A DNA stretch of 25,600 bases from a virus. The notes under the pieces are model-generated. The model did not search any database. It saw only the letters and a program-made list of their open reading frames with translations, and was not told where the DNA came from. The stretch lies in IMG/VR virus record IMGVR_UViG_3300030329_001051, positions 1 to 25,600 of that record; one strand, given 5' to 3'. Position numbers and translations under genes: made by a program. This document shows, in pieces, positions 1-5,227 of the stretch; within the stretch, counting starts at the first letter, position 1; every line of letters starts with the position of its first letter.

Positions 1-680
1 ACTTGTGACTTAGTTAGCGCCGCTTGTGCTCTATCGATTTTTTTATCGATGGCCGGTAGTTGGCTCTCGGGTGCTTTCTTTCTTTCTTTCTTGAGTGCCA
101 CCAGTGAATCAGTGACGGCAGTTTCTTGGGCTCTTATCTGCTCGGGGATTACGTGAGCATTTTGTAAAAGATCCCACGCCTTGGCGTTACGGTTCTTTTG
201 TTTGCTCTTTGTTATCTCCCATGCTTTTGCCATGTGGTCTTCGGTCGGGGTTATGAGTCCGACATTATTTTCACTTGCCCACTCCGCGGCGTGTGTTGCA
301 TTCGTTAACCGTGCCACTTGCTCACGTGATACGACACCCGCATTAATTGCTATGCGTAATGTGCGAATACCTAGCGTGAGTTTGCTAGCCGGTGCGAAGT
401 CACGAACGCCGACCCTTTCAACTAGTCGGGACAAGGCCAACAACTCGTAAGAATTTTTTCCTACTTTGTATCTGTGCTTTGTATGTCCGAAGTTGTTTTT
501 TAGTTGGCCGGTTATGTCTTGCCACGTGCCGCCCAAGTCTGTTAGTCGGATCGCCTCTAGTGCGATTCCATAATGCAGACCGTTAGCGGCCGCGGCTCTC
601 CTTCTTATGTTCGATGCCCAATCGGATACCGTCCAATTTTTTACCGAGCCGGTAATTTTTTTATCTGTTTTATTGCTCAT
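1..680 (-). CDS. Hypothetical protein, 3'-truncated by the window edge
   Basis: Reading leftward from an ATG at 680, the frame stays open to the window edge, giving 226 visible residues without a stop. The protein starts MSNKTDKKITGSVKNW and is basic. It has helical stretches in the middle and a Lys/Glu/Arg-rich, coiled-coil-like end near residues 195-226. I do not recognise the family. It is the only leftward gene at this end and faces away from the early operon, so a regulatory or DNA-binding role is possible but is inference. The start is uncertain. ATG 680 has only a weak purine-rich site (AGAAAG), and an in-frame ATG at 725 would add 15 residues but has no visible ribosome binding site. 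A palindrome (641-655) lies inside codons 9-13, which would suit autoregulation. Confidence 0.7.
   Translation of the reverse strand, partial: MSNKTDKKITGSVKNWTVSDWASNIRRRAAAANGLHYGIALEAIRLTDLGGTWQDITGQLKNNFGHTKHRYKVGKNSYELLALSRLVERVGVRDFAPASKLTLGIRTLRIAINAGVVSREQVARLTNATHAAEWASENNVGLITPTEDHMAKAWEITKSKQKNRNAKAWDLLQNAHVIPEQIRAQETAVTDSLVALKKERKKAPESQLPAIDKKIDRAQAALTKSQ
641..655. promoter_or_regulatory. Candidate operator palindrome within start of leftward gene
   Basis: TTACCGAGCCGGTAA is an inverted repeat with 6-base arms around a 3-base centre, flanked on both sides by T-runs (or A-runs on the other strand). It matches the palindrome at 957-971 at 13 of 15 positions, and the flanks are alike too. 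It sits 25-39 nt inside the leftward gene. Binding by a repressor is inference. Confidence 0.45.
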
Positions 681-707
681 GTTTTTATTTCTTTCTGTTT
701 GTATTTC

Positions 708-725
708 ATGCCTACTTTTAGGCAT
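708..725. repeat. Short inverted repeat in leftward 5' leader
   Basis: ATGCCTA-CTTT-TAGGCAT forms 7-base arms with a 4-base loop, 28 nt upstream of the ATG at 680 on the minus strand. It could be an RNA hairpin in the leader of the leftward gene or a protein-binding site. It also contains the alternative in-frame ATG (725) of that gene. Its function is unknown. Confidence 0.4.
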
Positions 726-748
726 ACAAATATTTTACTATAGGAAAC

Positions 749-761
749 ACCGATTTTCGGT
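749..761. promoter_or_regulatory. Third ACCG/CGGT palindrome in control region
   Basis: ACCGA-TTT-TCGGT is an inverted repeat with the same ACCG and CGGT half-sites as the palindromes at 641-655 and 957-971, but with 5 bases between the half-sites instead of 3. It lies in the non-coding divergent region upstream of the leftward gene. It is a candidate operator; the different spacing weakens the case. Confidence 0.3.
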
Positions 762-881
762 TGGTGAAAAACTAATTTTCAAATTTCCAAATTGGTCTTT
801 TTCTGTGGGTGTTTTTGCTTTTAGTCATTTTTATGTCGTTCCGGTTTTGTCTATTAGATGTATGGGTAGCGGTCTGAATGC

Positions 882-910
882 TTGAACGAGGGTACGACAT
901 ATGGTATGAT
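882..910 (+). promoter_or_regulatory. Sigma-70-type promoter for the early operon (extended -10)
   Basis: TTGAAC (882-887) and TATGAT (905-910) are separated by exactly 17 nt. A TGG directly before TATGAT gives an extended -10. Transcription would start near 917 and leave a leader of about 75 nt before the ATG at 992. The leader holds the 957-971 palindrome and an AGAAGGAG ribosome binding site (977-984). The rest of the 681-991 gap shows no convincing gene. Confidence 0.6.
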
Positions 911-956
911 GTGGGCTTGCTGTTTGGATGTACCAAGCAGTTGACATAAACAAATT

Positions 957-971
957 TTACCGAAGCGGTAA
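957..971. promoter_or_regulatory. Candidate operator palindrome in early-operon leader
   Basis: TTACCGAAGCGGTAA (6-base arms, 3-base centre) lies 20-34 nt upstream of the first early gene and just before its ribosome binding site. With its near copy at 641-655 it brackets the divergent control region, with centres 316 nt apart. It could be an operator or a small RNA hairpin close to the ribosome binding site. Confidence 0.5.
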
Positions 972-991
972 TTTTTAGAAGGAGAAATAAA

Positions 992-1420
992 ATGGAAATA
1001 TCAGGTGAGGTTGATATAACTATCGACCAGTATGCAGACTTCGAGATTGATCTCGATACAGATAGATTAGCAGAGGTTCTGTTAGATGATCACGAGTTCG
1101 TGAGTGTCACTACTGTGCATGGTCACGTAAGAGATTACTGTGACGATTATGTTGATGACCGTGTATCTGAGCGTGTTCAGGAAGAGATTCAGGAACTACG
1201 TGTTCAGAATGTTAATTTAGGACATGACCTTATGACAGAAAGAGTTCAGCGTGTGACTGACCATGAGGAACTACGCGAGACCATTGAAGAAATAGTGAGA
1301 GCAGAGATATGTGTTGCTTTCGCTGCTGGGCATCACAAGATGCAAGAGAAACTAAATAAAGTTCCACCGCCTAACGGCCTTACAAACTCCAACTGGGGAG
1401 AAGAAAACAAGGAGGGCTAA
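992..1420 (+). CDS. Acidic coiled-coil hypothetical protein, first early gene
   Basis: A 142-residue protein starting at ATG 992, with an excellent ribosome binding site (AGAAGGAG, 7-nt spacing). The N-terminal half is strongly acidic (many Asp/Glu in residues 1-65). A Glu/Gln/Arg/Val-rich stretch, about residues 55-105, looks like a coiled coil. The tail is Pro/Asn-rich. I recognise no family. As the promoter-proximal gene of the early operon it is expected to be made early and abundantly, so a host-interacting or DNA-mimic-like role can be imagined from its acidity, but this is inference only. Its TAA overlaps the next ATG by one base (TAATG at 1418-1422). Confidence 0.8.
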   Translation: MEISGEVDITIDQYADFEIDLDTDRLAEVLLDDHEFVSVTTVHGHVRDYCDDYVDDRVSERVQEEIQELRVQNVNLGHDLMTERVQRVTDHEELRETIEEIVRAEICVAFAAGHHKMQEKLNKVPPPNGLTNSNWGEENKEG

Positions 1421-1689
1421 TGCCTGACAAACCAAGAGCAGTAGATTTTGCTACTGCAACTTTAGACAAACTAGAAAAAGACCACACTCAAATAGAGAAA
1501 GGTCATTGCGATTTATGTGATGACATGCTCTTAATGCGAGGATGGGATTTGGTGGTTCGTGTAGGGAATGGTGACGGTAGTCATCTTGAACCTAGAAAAT
1601 GGACTGTTGATTATGTTGATAGTGTGAAAGATTTTCACCAAGATCAAAGAAATTTTGTGCGGAGATTCAACTTAGGAATGGAGGGCTGA
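1420..1689 (+). CDS. Small hypothetical protein with a CxxC pair
   Basis: An 89-residue protein starting in a TAATG overlap, with GGAGGG just upstream. It has one HCDLC motif (His29, Cys30, Cys33) that could bind a metal, an Asp/Glu-Lys-rich N-terminal helix and a WTVDYVDS segment near residues 61-68. No family is recognised. It is one of three consecutive early genes with CxxC pairs or zinc-ribbon spacing (with those at 1689 and 2752, separated only by a tiny gene and the Gp88-like gene). Its stop overlaps the next start (TGATG at 1687-1691), so translation is probably coupled. Confidence 0.7.
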   Translation: MPDKPRAVDFATATLDKLEKDHTQIEKGHCDLCDDMLLMRGWDLVVRVGNGDGSHLEPRKWTVDYVDSVKDFHQDQRNFVRRFNLGMEG

Positions 1690-1904
1690 TGCCTACTTAT
1701 GAAGATAGCAATGTGATACGGCTTAACACGCCAGAAAACATGCAACTCTACCGAGATATGTATGGGTTGAAAGTGTGTGGTTTTTGTGACCATACCTATA
1801 ACCCTGCTAAACATTTTGATGGGGTGATGCACAAAGATGGCAAACCTATATGTCATCGGTGTTTATACCCGTACAAGTACGGAGATGGGAAATTATATGA
1901 ATAA
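1689..1904 (+). CDS. Small zinc-ribbon-like protein
   Basis: A 71-residue protein with two CxxC pairs, Cys30/Cys33 (KVCGFCDHT) and Cys55/Cys58 (ICHRC), separated by 21 residues. This is the spacing of a four-Cys zinc ribbon or treble-clef fold, and such small domains usually bind DNA, RNA or a protein partner. The GGAGGG ribosome binding site lies in the end of the preceding gene, and the start overlaps its stop (TGATG). The exact family and target are not recognisable. Confidence 0.7.
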   Translation: MPTYEDSNVIRLNTPENMQLYRDMYGLKVCGFCDHTYNPAKHFDGVMHKDGKPICHRCLYPYKYGDGKLYE

Positions 1905-2013
1905 GAAATCAATTCACGACATGGAAGTAGCAGAAGTCTTGGGTTACTTCATGGACTTAGCATTACAAGACAAGGAGGAAGAACATGACGACGATATTCA
2001 GAGCGTCGAGTGA
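1897..2013 (+). CDS. Tiny acidic protein bridging two early genes (38 aa)
   Basis: ATG at 1897 opens a 38-residue frame (starts MNKKSIHDMEVAEVLGYF, ends DDDIQSVE). It overlaps the preceding gene by 8 nt and the next gene by 29 nt. AGATGGGA about 8 nt upstream is a fair ribosome binding site. Without it there would be an 80-nt gap in an otherwise gap-free operon, and that gap contains the ribosome binding site of the next gene within this frame. The function is unknown. Reality of the gene is likely but not proven. Confidence 0.5.
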   Translation: MNKKSIHDMEVAEVLGYFMDLALQDKEEEHDDDIQSVE

Positions 2014-2749
2014 CCGAAAGGTTGCACCGTATGGGCGTAAGCGTGGCAAGTCTGCTAATGGCATGGCACCGCTTAAAAATAGTTTCGGTCTGCCAGCAGG
2101 CAAAGACTATTCGTGTCCGGGAGCAACTGATTGGTGTCTGAGCAATTGTTACGCTGGGAAGTTAGAGAAACTGTTTCCCAATGTGCGTAACTTGCTGTTA
2201 GAAAACTGGTCTCTGTTTCAAGAGCATCACGACTCTTGGAGAGACTTGCAAAATGCGTTACGACCCATGCTCATCGAGTTCAAAAACGAGTGCGATAAGC
2301 GTGGCGTAGAACCAGTGTTCCGATGGTTCTGGGATGGGGATATACCCAACCGTAACTTCGCTAAGGCTATACGTAACCTTGCGTGGGAGTTCCCACACGT
2401 AAAGTTCTGGGCATACACCCGCAACTTTAATGTCGTTAGCGACCTGCTAGGTGCTGACAACTTCATACTCTATTTGAGTGTTGATGATGGCAATATGATT
2501 AATGCGCTGGCTACTAAGCAGCGTTACCCAGAGTTGAAGTTGGCATTCTGTGCTGACACTTGGGAGGAAACAGAGAGTCTTGCTGACCAGTTCGATGGTG
2601 AGCGTAAAGGTCCCCGTTGCCCTGAACTGACCGGCAAGTTGCCGCTAGTTGTATGGGACACGGAGAAAACAGGTCACGGTGCGTGTGTTGAATGCAACAT
2701 GTGTATCGATGGCGTTAACAATGTGAGGTTCGCCTCACAGAAAGGATAA
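1985..2749 (+). CDS. Gp88-like Cys-rich protein (possible Fe-S/radical-SAM-type fold)
   Basis: A 254-residue protein starting at ATG 1985 with a strong AAGGAGG site at 1972-1978. It resembles the phage 'gene product 88' family known from mycobacteriophages. Near the N-terminus it has Cys44-x6-Cys51-x3-Cys55 (the SCPGATDWC...NCYAG region), which looks like a metal- or Fe-S-binding loop. The middle alternates strands and helices (FRWFWDGDIP, VKFWAYTRN), as in TIM-barrel radical-SAM-like proteins. A second cluster lies near the end: Cys212, then Cys234-x2-Cys237-x2-Cys240. The reaction is unknown. The Fe-S assignment is inference from Cys spacing. It is one of the better conserved genes of the early operon. 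Confidence 0.75.
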   Translation: MTTIFRASSDRKVAPYGRKRGKSANGMAPLKNSFGLPAGKDYSCPGATDWCLSNCYAGKLEKLFPNVRNLLLENWSLFQEHHDSWRDLQNALRPMLIEFKNECDKRGVEPVFRWFWDGDIPNRNFAKAIRNLAWEFPHVKFWAYTRNFNVVSDLLGADNFILYLSVDDGNMINALATKQRYPELKLAFCADTWEETESLADQFDGERKGPRCPELTGKLPLVVWDTEKTGHGACVECNMCIDGVNNVRFASQKG

Positions 2750-2751
2750 CT

Positions 2752-2961
2752 ATGAGTCAAATACATGGTTACCTAAACAGTGTGCCTAGTGATTATGGGC
2801 ATCGCTGGACAAACAATTCAGATAACACAAGGGCTGAATGTCAGTACTGCGGGGATAGTTACGGCTCTCAACGCTGGTGCGATAATCGACTTGTGGTGTC
2901 TGATCAAGATAGAGACATGGATGATGCTATGTCTCAACACTATGGTCAGGAGGACCGATAA
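2752..2961 (+). CDS. Small Cys-motif protein
   Basis: A 69-residue protein starting two bases after the previous stop, with AAAGGAT as ribosome binding site. It carries Cys30-x2-Cys33 (ECQYCGDSYG) and Cys43 (RWCDN), with His17 as a possible fourth ligand, suggesting a small zinc-binding domain; the C-terminal third is acidic. An alternative frame at 2780 also stays open but starts inside this gene and lacks a good ribosome binding site. The stop overlaps the next start (TAATG at 2959-2963). Confidence 0.7.
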   Translation: MSQIHGYLNSVPSDYGHRWTNNSDNTRAECQYCGDSYGSQRWCDNRLVVSDQDRDMDDAMSQHYGQEDR

Positions 2962-3869
2962 TGACAGTTATAAATGATGGACCTATGTATGCAAGAGAAA
3001 TAATGGATGATGCTGGGGCTTTGTTCCCTGTGTATTATCCAGCGGCAAAACATTATTGCCTAGAAGGGAAAAACACTCGCATCCCTAAAATTGAGAGTGG
3101 CACTTATAAGGGTGAACCTTTATACAAGTTCGTTGTCCGTGAGGATACTGAACAGGTACTTGGGTTACATTCAGGGAAATACCCAGAGGTTGATGGATAC
3201 CAGATGCTTGCTGACATGGCAGACATGATGTTTCCTAGGTCATCTACTTCGTGCACCTTGTGGGGTGATGGTGAGAAAGTTGCTGTTACTCAGGAACTAG
3301 ACGAAGGAACTATCGATCTGGGTGGTGGGGATAAAATTTGCTCCCATCTGGTGTGGATTAGTTCCTTGGATGGTTCTTGGTCTACCAGTGTGTATGACAT
3401 GCAACGTAGATTCTTTTGCCAGAACCAACTGGTGGGTAAACCATTACTAAAGGTGAGGCACACTAAGAATCATGATGACATCTTTGAGATGAAAGCCACG
3501 ATCCTTAAGGAAGCGGCTGAACAGGCGCTTGCTTGGCAGGGTAAGGCTCTCGCTTTGAAGGAGCAACCTATGATTGATTTGGAGTTCTTTGCTCTTGTCA
3601 ATCTGTTGGTACCAATTGAGGATGATATGTCTAGCCGTAAGGAAAACTCTACTAGAAGAGCAAGAGGTGCGATGCTTGCTAGATGGGAGTTAGAAACCAA
3701 GGAGTGGGGCGAGGGTAATGGTTGGCTCGCTTGGAACGCTGTTCAAGGTGCAGAGCAACACACTATTAACGCTGGTACTAGACGTGACAAGGCTAAGTCA
3801 TTGCAGAAGGCTATTGAAGGTAAGACTCCTTTGGCTAACAAAGCGATGAGTCTTATATTGGCTAGATGA
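2961..3869 (+). CDS. DUF932 family phage protein
   Basis: A 302-residue protein that matches the pattern of the DUF932 (TIGR03299-type) phage/plasmid family. The signs are VVREDTEQVLGLHSGKYPEV (residues 58-77), a strand-rich middle, the FFCQNQL block (151-157) and VRHTKNHDD (165-173), followed by a helical C-terminal half. The family is widespread in phages and plasmids and its biochemical role is not established. The family's usual place among early, non-structural genes fits. The start is in a TAATG overlap with AGGAGG upstream. The stop overlaps the next start by four bases (ATGA at 3866-3869). Confidence 0.8.
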   Translation: MTVINDGPMYAREIMDDAGALFPVYYPAAKHYCLEGKNTRIPKIESGTYKGEPLYKFVVREDTEQVLGLHSGKYPEVDGYQMLADMADMMFPRSSTSCTLWGDGEKVAVTQELDEGTIDLGGGDKICSHLVWISSLDGSWSTSVYDMQRRFFCQNQLVGKPLLKVRHTKNHDDIFEMKATILKEAAEQALAWQGKALALKEQPMIDLEFFALVNLLVPIEDDMSSRKENSTRRARGAMLARWELETKEWGEGNGWLAWNAVQGAEQHTINAGTRRDKAKSLQKAIEGKTPLANKAMSLILAR

Positions 3870-4246
3870 TTACAAAAATATTACTAGTTACTGCTCTTAG
3901 TGGTGTCGGTGGATGTTCCACATTAGGCGAATACATTCAAGTGTATTTTGCTCCTGAAGATCATGATCTGATGGAACAGATTGCTTGGTGTGAGTCGTCC
4001 GCCGACCCTGATGATGAGTACTCAGTAGCAGTTAATAAAAAATCCGGGGCTACTGGTTGGTTCCAACACTTACCTAAGTGGTGGGATGAGCGTAGCAGGA
4101 AAGCAGGGTTTAAAGGTAGAAGTATCTATGATCCTGAAGCAAACGTGGGGGTAGCGAGTTACCTCTACTACAACATGAACAGCAATGAACGATGGGGTGG
4201 CGCTAGTCATTGGTATCCATCGAGACGTTGCTGGGGAGGTAAATAG
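3866..4246 (+). CDS. Small lipoprotein-like lysozyme-fold (transglycosylase SLT-like) protein
   Basis: A 126-residue protein. Residues 1-16 form a short hydrophobic signal ending in VGGC, so Cys17 could be a lipidated cysteine. Residues 35-122 resemble lysozyme-like or SLT transglycosylase domains: IAWCESSADP carries the likely catalytic Glu43, GATGWFQHLPKWW (61-73) fits the conserved 'GxxGxxQ' block, and IYDPEANVGVASYLYY (87-102) fits the next helix. Cys42 and Cys122 could form a disulphide. It would act on peptidoglycan outside the membrane. It lies in the early operon, far from the lysis cassette, which is odd for a lysis enzyme. It might instead act in superinfection exclusion or cell-wall remodelling, but this is inference. 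Confidence 0.65.
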   Translation: MITKILLVTALSGVGGCSTLGEYIQVYFAPEDHDLMEQIAWCESSADPDDEYSVAVNKKSGATGWFQHLPKWWDERSRKAGFKGRSIYDPEANVGVASYLYYNMNSNERWGGASHWYPSRRCWGGK

Positions 4247-4381
4247 ATGGGACAAATACCATCAGGTGTCAACGAGACACTTACAAGAGAAGAGTATCTA
4301 CGCTATCGTGCGGAAGACTCAAAAATTATCAGACAGAAAAAGGTAAAGAATGAGGATATTAGAAACAATGCCAGACACTAA
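4247..4381 (+). CDS. Small hypothetical protein (44 aa)
   Basis: ATG at 4247 follows the previous TAG directly and has a very good ribosome binding site (GGGAGG, 7-nt spacing). The frame encodes 44 residues, begins MGQIPSGVNETLTREEYLRY and is charged and helical, ending in a basic Lys/Arg-rich tail. No family is recognised. It overlaps the following gene by 32 nt, or by 14 nt if that gene starts at its second ATG. The strong ribosome binding site and exact placement make it likely to be real. Confidence 0.65.
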   Translation: MGQIPSGVNETLTREEYLRYRAEDSKIIRQKKVKNEDIRNNARH

Positions 4382-4571
4382 ACAAAAAAGAGAGGAGTAT
4401 CAATGGGATGTGATCTTTGATGGCAACCCACGGCTACTCGAAAAGGGTGTGGACTACAACTGTAGTGACAGAGGGTTCAAGGCTTCTGCATACTCGGCTG
4501 CTGCTCGGCGGGGCATCACAATCAAAGCGGTCATAATAGAGGATGGTGTTGCTATCGAAAGACAACCATAA
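4350..4571 (+). CDS. Small hypothetical protein (73 aa)
   Basis: A 73-residue protein from ATG 4350, preceded by AAGG at a 6-nt spacing. A second in-frame ATG at 4368 gives a more typical-looking N-terminus (MPDTKQKREEYQWDVIFDG) and shortens the overlap with the previous gene. The rest reads as a small alpha/beta protein: WDVIFDG strand, Ala/Arg-rich helix (FKASAYSAAARRGITI), and final strands (KAVIIEDGVAIE). Cys39 or so is isolated. The function is not recognised. Its TAA overlaps the next ATG (TAATG at 4569-4573). Confidence 0.65.
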   Translation: MRILETMPDTKQKREEYQWDVIFDGNPRLLEKGVDYNCSDRGFKASAYSAAARRGITIKAVIIEDGVAIERQP

Positions 4572-4801
4572 TGGTGGCGTTTTATTTCAATGGAGAAAAG
4601 AAAACTATTTCCCCACGAATCATAGTTGATTGGGGTGAATGGGAATATGAGATCTTTGACACCGTTGCATGGAGCGAGATCGTATCAAATGAGATAGTGG
4701 CATTGCAGGCTGCTATTGATGTGCGTAAACATGATCGGGTAACGTTTAATGAAACGTTTAACGAGATTGATTATGACATACTAGAAGGAGATGAAGATTA
4801 A
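4571..4801 (+). CDS. Small acidic hypothetical protein (76 aa)
   Basis: A 76-residue protein starting in a TAATG overlap, so translation is probably coupled to the gene before. It has a beta-rich N-terminal half (VAFYFNGEKKTI, then a WGEWEYEIF block), a helix near residues 40-52 and a strongly acidic end (DILEGDED). No family is recognised. It is the last gene before a strong hairpin (4806-4844), so it may end a transcriptional or translational sub-block of the early operon. Confidence 0.65.
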   Translation: MVAFYFNGEKKTISPRIIVDWGEWEYEIFDTVAWSEIVSNEIVALQAAIDVRKHDRVTFNETFNEIDYDILEGDED

Positions 4802-4805
4802 ATCG

Positions 4806-4844
4806 GCGGGAGTCGGGTTACCCCTCCTTCGACCCGGCTCCCGC
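4806..4844 (+). promoter_or_regulatory. Strong intergenic hairpin with anti-SD-like loop
   Basis: GCGGGAGTCGGGT pairs with ACCCGGCTCCCGC over 13 base pairs (one G-U wobble in RNA) around a 13-base loop, TACCCCTCCTTCG. It fills most of the 59-nt gap between two early genes. No T-run follows, so it is not a canonical intrinsic terminator. It could stabilise or process mRNA, attenuate transcription, or act through its loop, which contains CCTCCTT, the same bases as the anti-Shine-Dalgarno core of 16S rRNA. Confidence 0.6.
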
Positions 4845-4860
4845 TTCACGAAAGGTAATA

Positions 4861-5151
4861 ATGGAAGATAAGTTAGAGGATCTGGAAAACAGATTAACCC
4901 AGTTAGAAATGGTTGTTCTCAATGAGGACGGCACAAACATTGCACAAGCATTGATTGCTTTGTTTCAACTTGTGCATCAGACATTGCTGTTACTAGCAGA
5001 TTCTGAACATGATAAAGCACAGGCTCACGGCAAACTCCAATTTGAATTGGGTTATCTGATTGAGCAAGCGTTAGGTAAGGGAAGTTCAGAGGACTCGGAA
5101 GAGCCTGATAATGTCATCCCGCACCCGTCACTATGGACACCATCAGAGTGA
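4861..5151 (+). CDS. Hypothetical coiled-coil protein (96 aa)
   Basis: A 96-residue protein starting at ATG 4861 after GAAAGG. The N-terminus (MEDKLEDLENRLTQLEMVVL) has clear heptad-like Leu spacing for a short coiled coil. Residues 25-73 form amphipathic helices (AQALIALFQLVHQTLLLLAD), and the C-terminus is an acidic, Pro-containing tail. It is probably an oligomeric small helical protein. No membrane segment is convincing, although residues 29-46 are fairly hydrophobic. No family is recognised. It lies alone between two strong hairpins (4806-4844 and 5164-5206), unlike the overlapping genes around it. Confidence 0.7.
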   Translation: MEDKLEDLENRLTQLEMVVLNEDGTNIAQALIALFQLVHQTLLLLADSEHDKAQAHGKLQFELGYLIEQALGKGSSEDSEEPDNVIPHPSLWTPSE

Positions 5152-5163
5152 TCATCCACCCAC

Positions 5164-5206
5164 CATGCCATGCCATGTATTATAATCATATACATGGCAT
5201 GGCATG
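5164..5206. repeat. Perfect 17-bp inverted repeat with TATAAT in the loop
   Basis: CATGCCATGCCATGTAT (5164-5180) is the exact reverse complement of 5190-5206, around a 9-base loop TATAATCAT. Each arm is itself built of repeated CATGC/GGCATG units. It fills the gap between 5151 and the nuclease start at 5228. No T-run follows. The loop has a consensus -10 hexamer but no -35 at 17 nt. Candidate roles are a dimeric-protein operator, a replication or recombination site, or an mRNA processing stem. Confidence 0.6.
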
Positions 5207-5227
5207 ACAAGCCATGAAGGAGAGAAC

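Noticed and set aside
33-50. ATCGAT-T6-ATCGAT repeat and the nearby TTTC microsatellite (around 72-92)
   Set aside because: Both lie within the leftward coding frame and encode K/I/D and Lys-Glu-Arg runs; they are explained by coding content.
181-586. Rightward frames opposite the leftward gene
   Set aside because: They are antisense shadows of a longer open leftward frame that runs to the window edge and have no ribosome binding sites.
677-709. 10-aa leader frame (MKYKQKEIKT) before the leftward gene, overlapping its start as ATGA
   Set aside because: Attractive as an attenuator leader, but the only purine-rich site touches the ATG directly and there are no runs of a regulating amino acid.
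607-885. Rightward frame of 92 aa with hydrophobic segments over the left control region
   Set aside because: It lies antisense to the leftward gene start and the non-coding divergent region, lacks a ribosome binding site, and its hydrophobicity follows from T-rich DNA.
835-951. Leftward 38-aa frame in the divergent gap (starts MSTAWYIQTASPHH)
   Set aside because: It crosses the rightward promoter, has no ribosome binding site and shows no coding-like features.
941-972. Perfect TTGACA at 941-946 as a second early promoter
   Set aside because: No usable -10 at 16-18 nt: those positions fall in the 957-971 palindrome; GGTAAT is 20 nt away.
5204-5227. Earlier ATG (5204) for the Cas4-like nuclease
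   Set aside because: It lies in the arm of the 17-bp hairpin and lacks a ribosome binding site; ATG 5228 has AAGGAG 5 nt upstream.
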